Assembly (NCBI GenBank): GCA_964583825.1
Contig: CAZOXM010000018.1
Coordinates: 1-62,270 of the forward strand
Length of the DNA: 62,270 nt
DNA from: GCA-1730015 sp964583825
GTDB taxonomy: Bacteria; Pseudomonadota; Gammaproteobacteria; Granulosicoccales; Granulosicoccaceae
Reading direction: 5' to 3'
Shown here one piece after another: positions 61,907 through 62,270 of the stretch. The translations under genes were made by a program, and so were the position numbers. Under the pieces are notes generated by a model, which had not been told where the DNA came from, ran no database searches, and worked only from the letters and a program-made list of their open reading frames with translations. How positions within the stretch are numbered: the first letter of the stretch is position 1; each line of letters starts with the position of its first letter.

Positions 61907-62270
61907 TTACGCATCGCCCTCGTTGAGAAATAGTGAGTTGGAAGGGGTCCAACCACTTGCGAAACTGTCCGCTCTTGCAAGCCATTCGCTGATCCGCTTT
62001 TCCGGGGGAACGCTGACGCCCCAATACTCCACAAATAGAGCATCTTCCATTCGTAGGGCAGCTTCTCGGATGTTGGGTTCGATTAACTTCAATGCTCGTT
62101 CTATGTATATACCCCCTGCATTGTCGTTTTTCGGATTCGCCACGCTACCAGCAGAAAACAAATCTCTAGCTTGATGACAGATTACACCGTGATAAGTCAT
62201 CAGGTACAACACAACGTCATCGTACTTGTCTCTCGTTCTTCCAGAGTTGACAATCTGTGGGCATAGCAGA
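61907..62270 (-). CDS. Hypothetical protein, N-terminus beyond window
   Basis: The last 120 or so residues of a protein whose frame is open to the right edge (the sequence includes YLMTYHGVICHQARDLF, IEPNIREAALRMEDALFVEY and VPPEKRISEWL). I recognise no family. Its position just inside the putative island, next to the tRNA fragment, suggests cargo of an integrated element. Internal starts at 62212 or nearby would make it about 101 residues, but the frame continues without a stop. Confidence 0.5.
   Translation of the reverse strand, partial: LLCPQIVNSGRTRDKYDDVVLYLMTYHGVICHQARDLFSAGSVANPKNDNAGGIYIERALKLIEPNIREAALRMEDALFVEYWGVSVPPEKRISEWLARADSFASGWTPSNSLFLNEGDA

Noticed and set aside
1..62270. 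CRISPR arrays, rRNA operons, complete tRNA genes, transposase genes
   Set aside because: None found by reading. The direct repeats present are protein-domain repeats (FAS1, giant protein) or element ends, and the only tRNA sequence is the 3' fragment at 61671-61693.

Overview
The window reads as chromosomal DNA of a free-living, probably marine, gammaproteobacterium. The evidence is the housekeeping gene order (rpoE-rseABC-degP, lepA-lepB-rnc-era-recO, nusB-pgpA, yceD-rpmF-plsX-fabH, uvrY-uvrC-pgsA) together with marker systems common in marine Proteobacteria: a DUF4347/LEPR giant surface protein, a dedicated-sortase two-component system, phosphonate oxidases and a BacNav channel. I cannot place it at genus level; Granulosicoccus-like lineages are only a guess.

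Layout. 1-1847 (minus): a tandem-FAS1 lipoprotein running off the left edge. 2573-5457: a LexA-like box and a DNA-repair pair (radical SAM protein plus DUF4130-UdgX fusion). 5630-7342: a TmpA/TmpB-like pair for oxidising trimethylaminoethylphosphonate, with tmpA frameshifted. 7610-21301: one 13.7-kb gene for a 4563-residue modular surface protein containing a tandemly duplicated block of about 930 residues. 21389-28693: ETF-ubiquinone oxidoreductase, the PdsR/PdsS sortase-system regulators and monomeric isocitrate dehydrogenase. 28944-30616: rsgA and orn. 30718-35783: the sigma-E stress locus, with a mobile element (itself carrying a nested element) between a sigma-E-type promoter and rpoE. 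35881-42033: lepA-lepB-DUF4845-rnc-era-recO and a DUF455 gene, with two perfect hairpins directly before rnc. 42051-46158: lpxH, two cyclophilins, nusB, pgpA, two back-to-back miniature elements, maf. 46251-52614: yceD-rpmF-plsX-fabH, then uvrY-uvrC-pgsA.

52691-57418 is the most interesting metabolic block. Divergent operons carry a flavin reductase (frameshifted), an aldo/keto reductase and an SsuD-like monooxygenase on one side, and a GntR regulator and a Gfo/Idh/MocA protein on the other. This is the gene set of the sulfoquinovose monooxygenase (Smo) pathway, with the last gene a candidate NAD-dependent sulfoquinovosidase. 57561-61580: pterin carbinolamine dehydratase, a BacNav ion channel with an acidic, CavAb-like selectivity filter, a VOC protein and a large lipoprotein. 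At 61671-61693 there is a 3' tRNA fragment that looks like the attachment-site scar of an integrated element continuing beyond the right edge.

The main novelty is the set of small mobile elements. Two 140-bp copies (one interrupted by a 159-bp element with its own inverted repeats and 6-bp target duplication) and a separate 253-bp element with 13-bp termini sit at YTAG sites, two of which contain gene stop codons. Two single-base frameshifts (tmpA, smoA-like) may be real or assembly errors.
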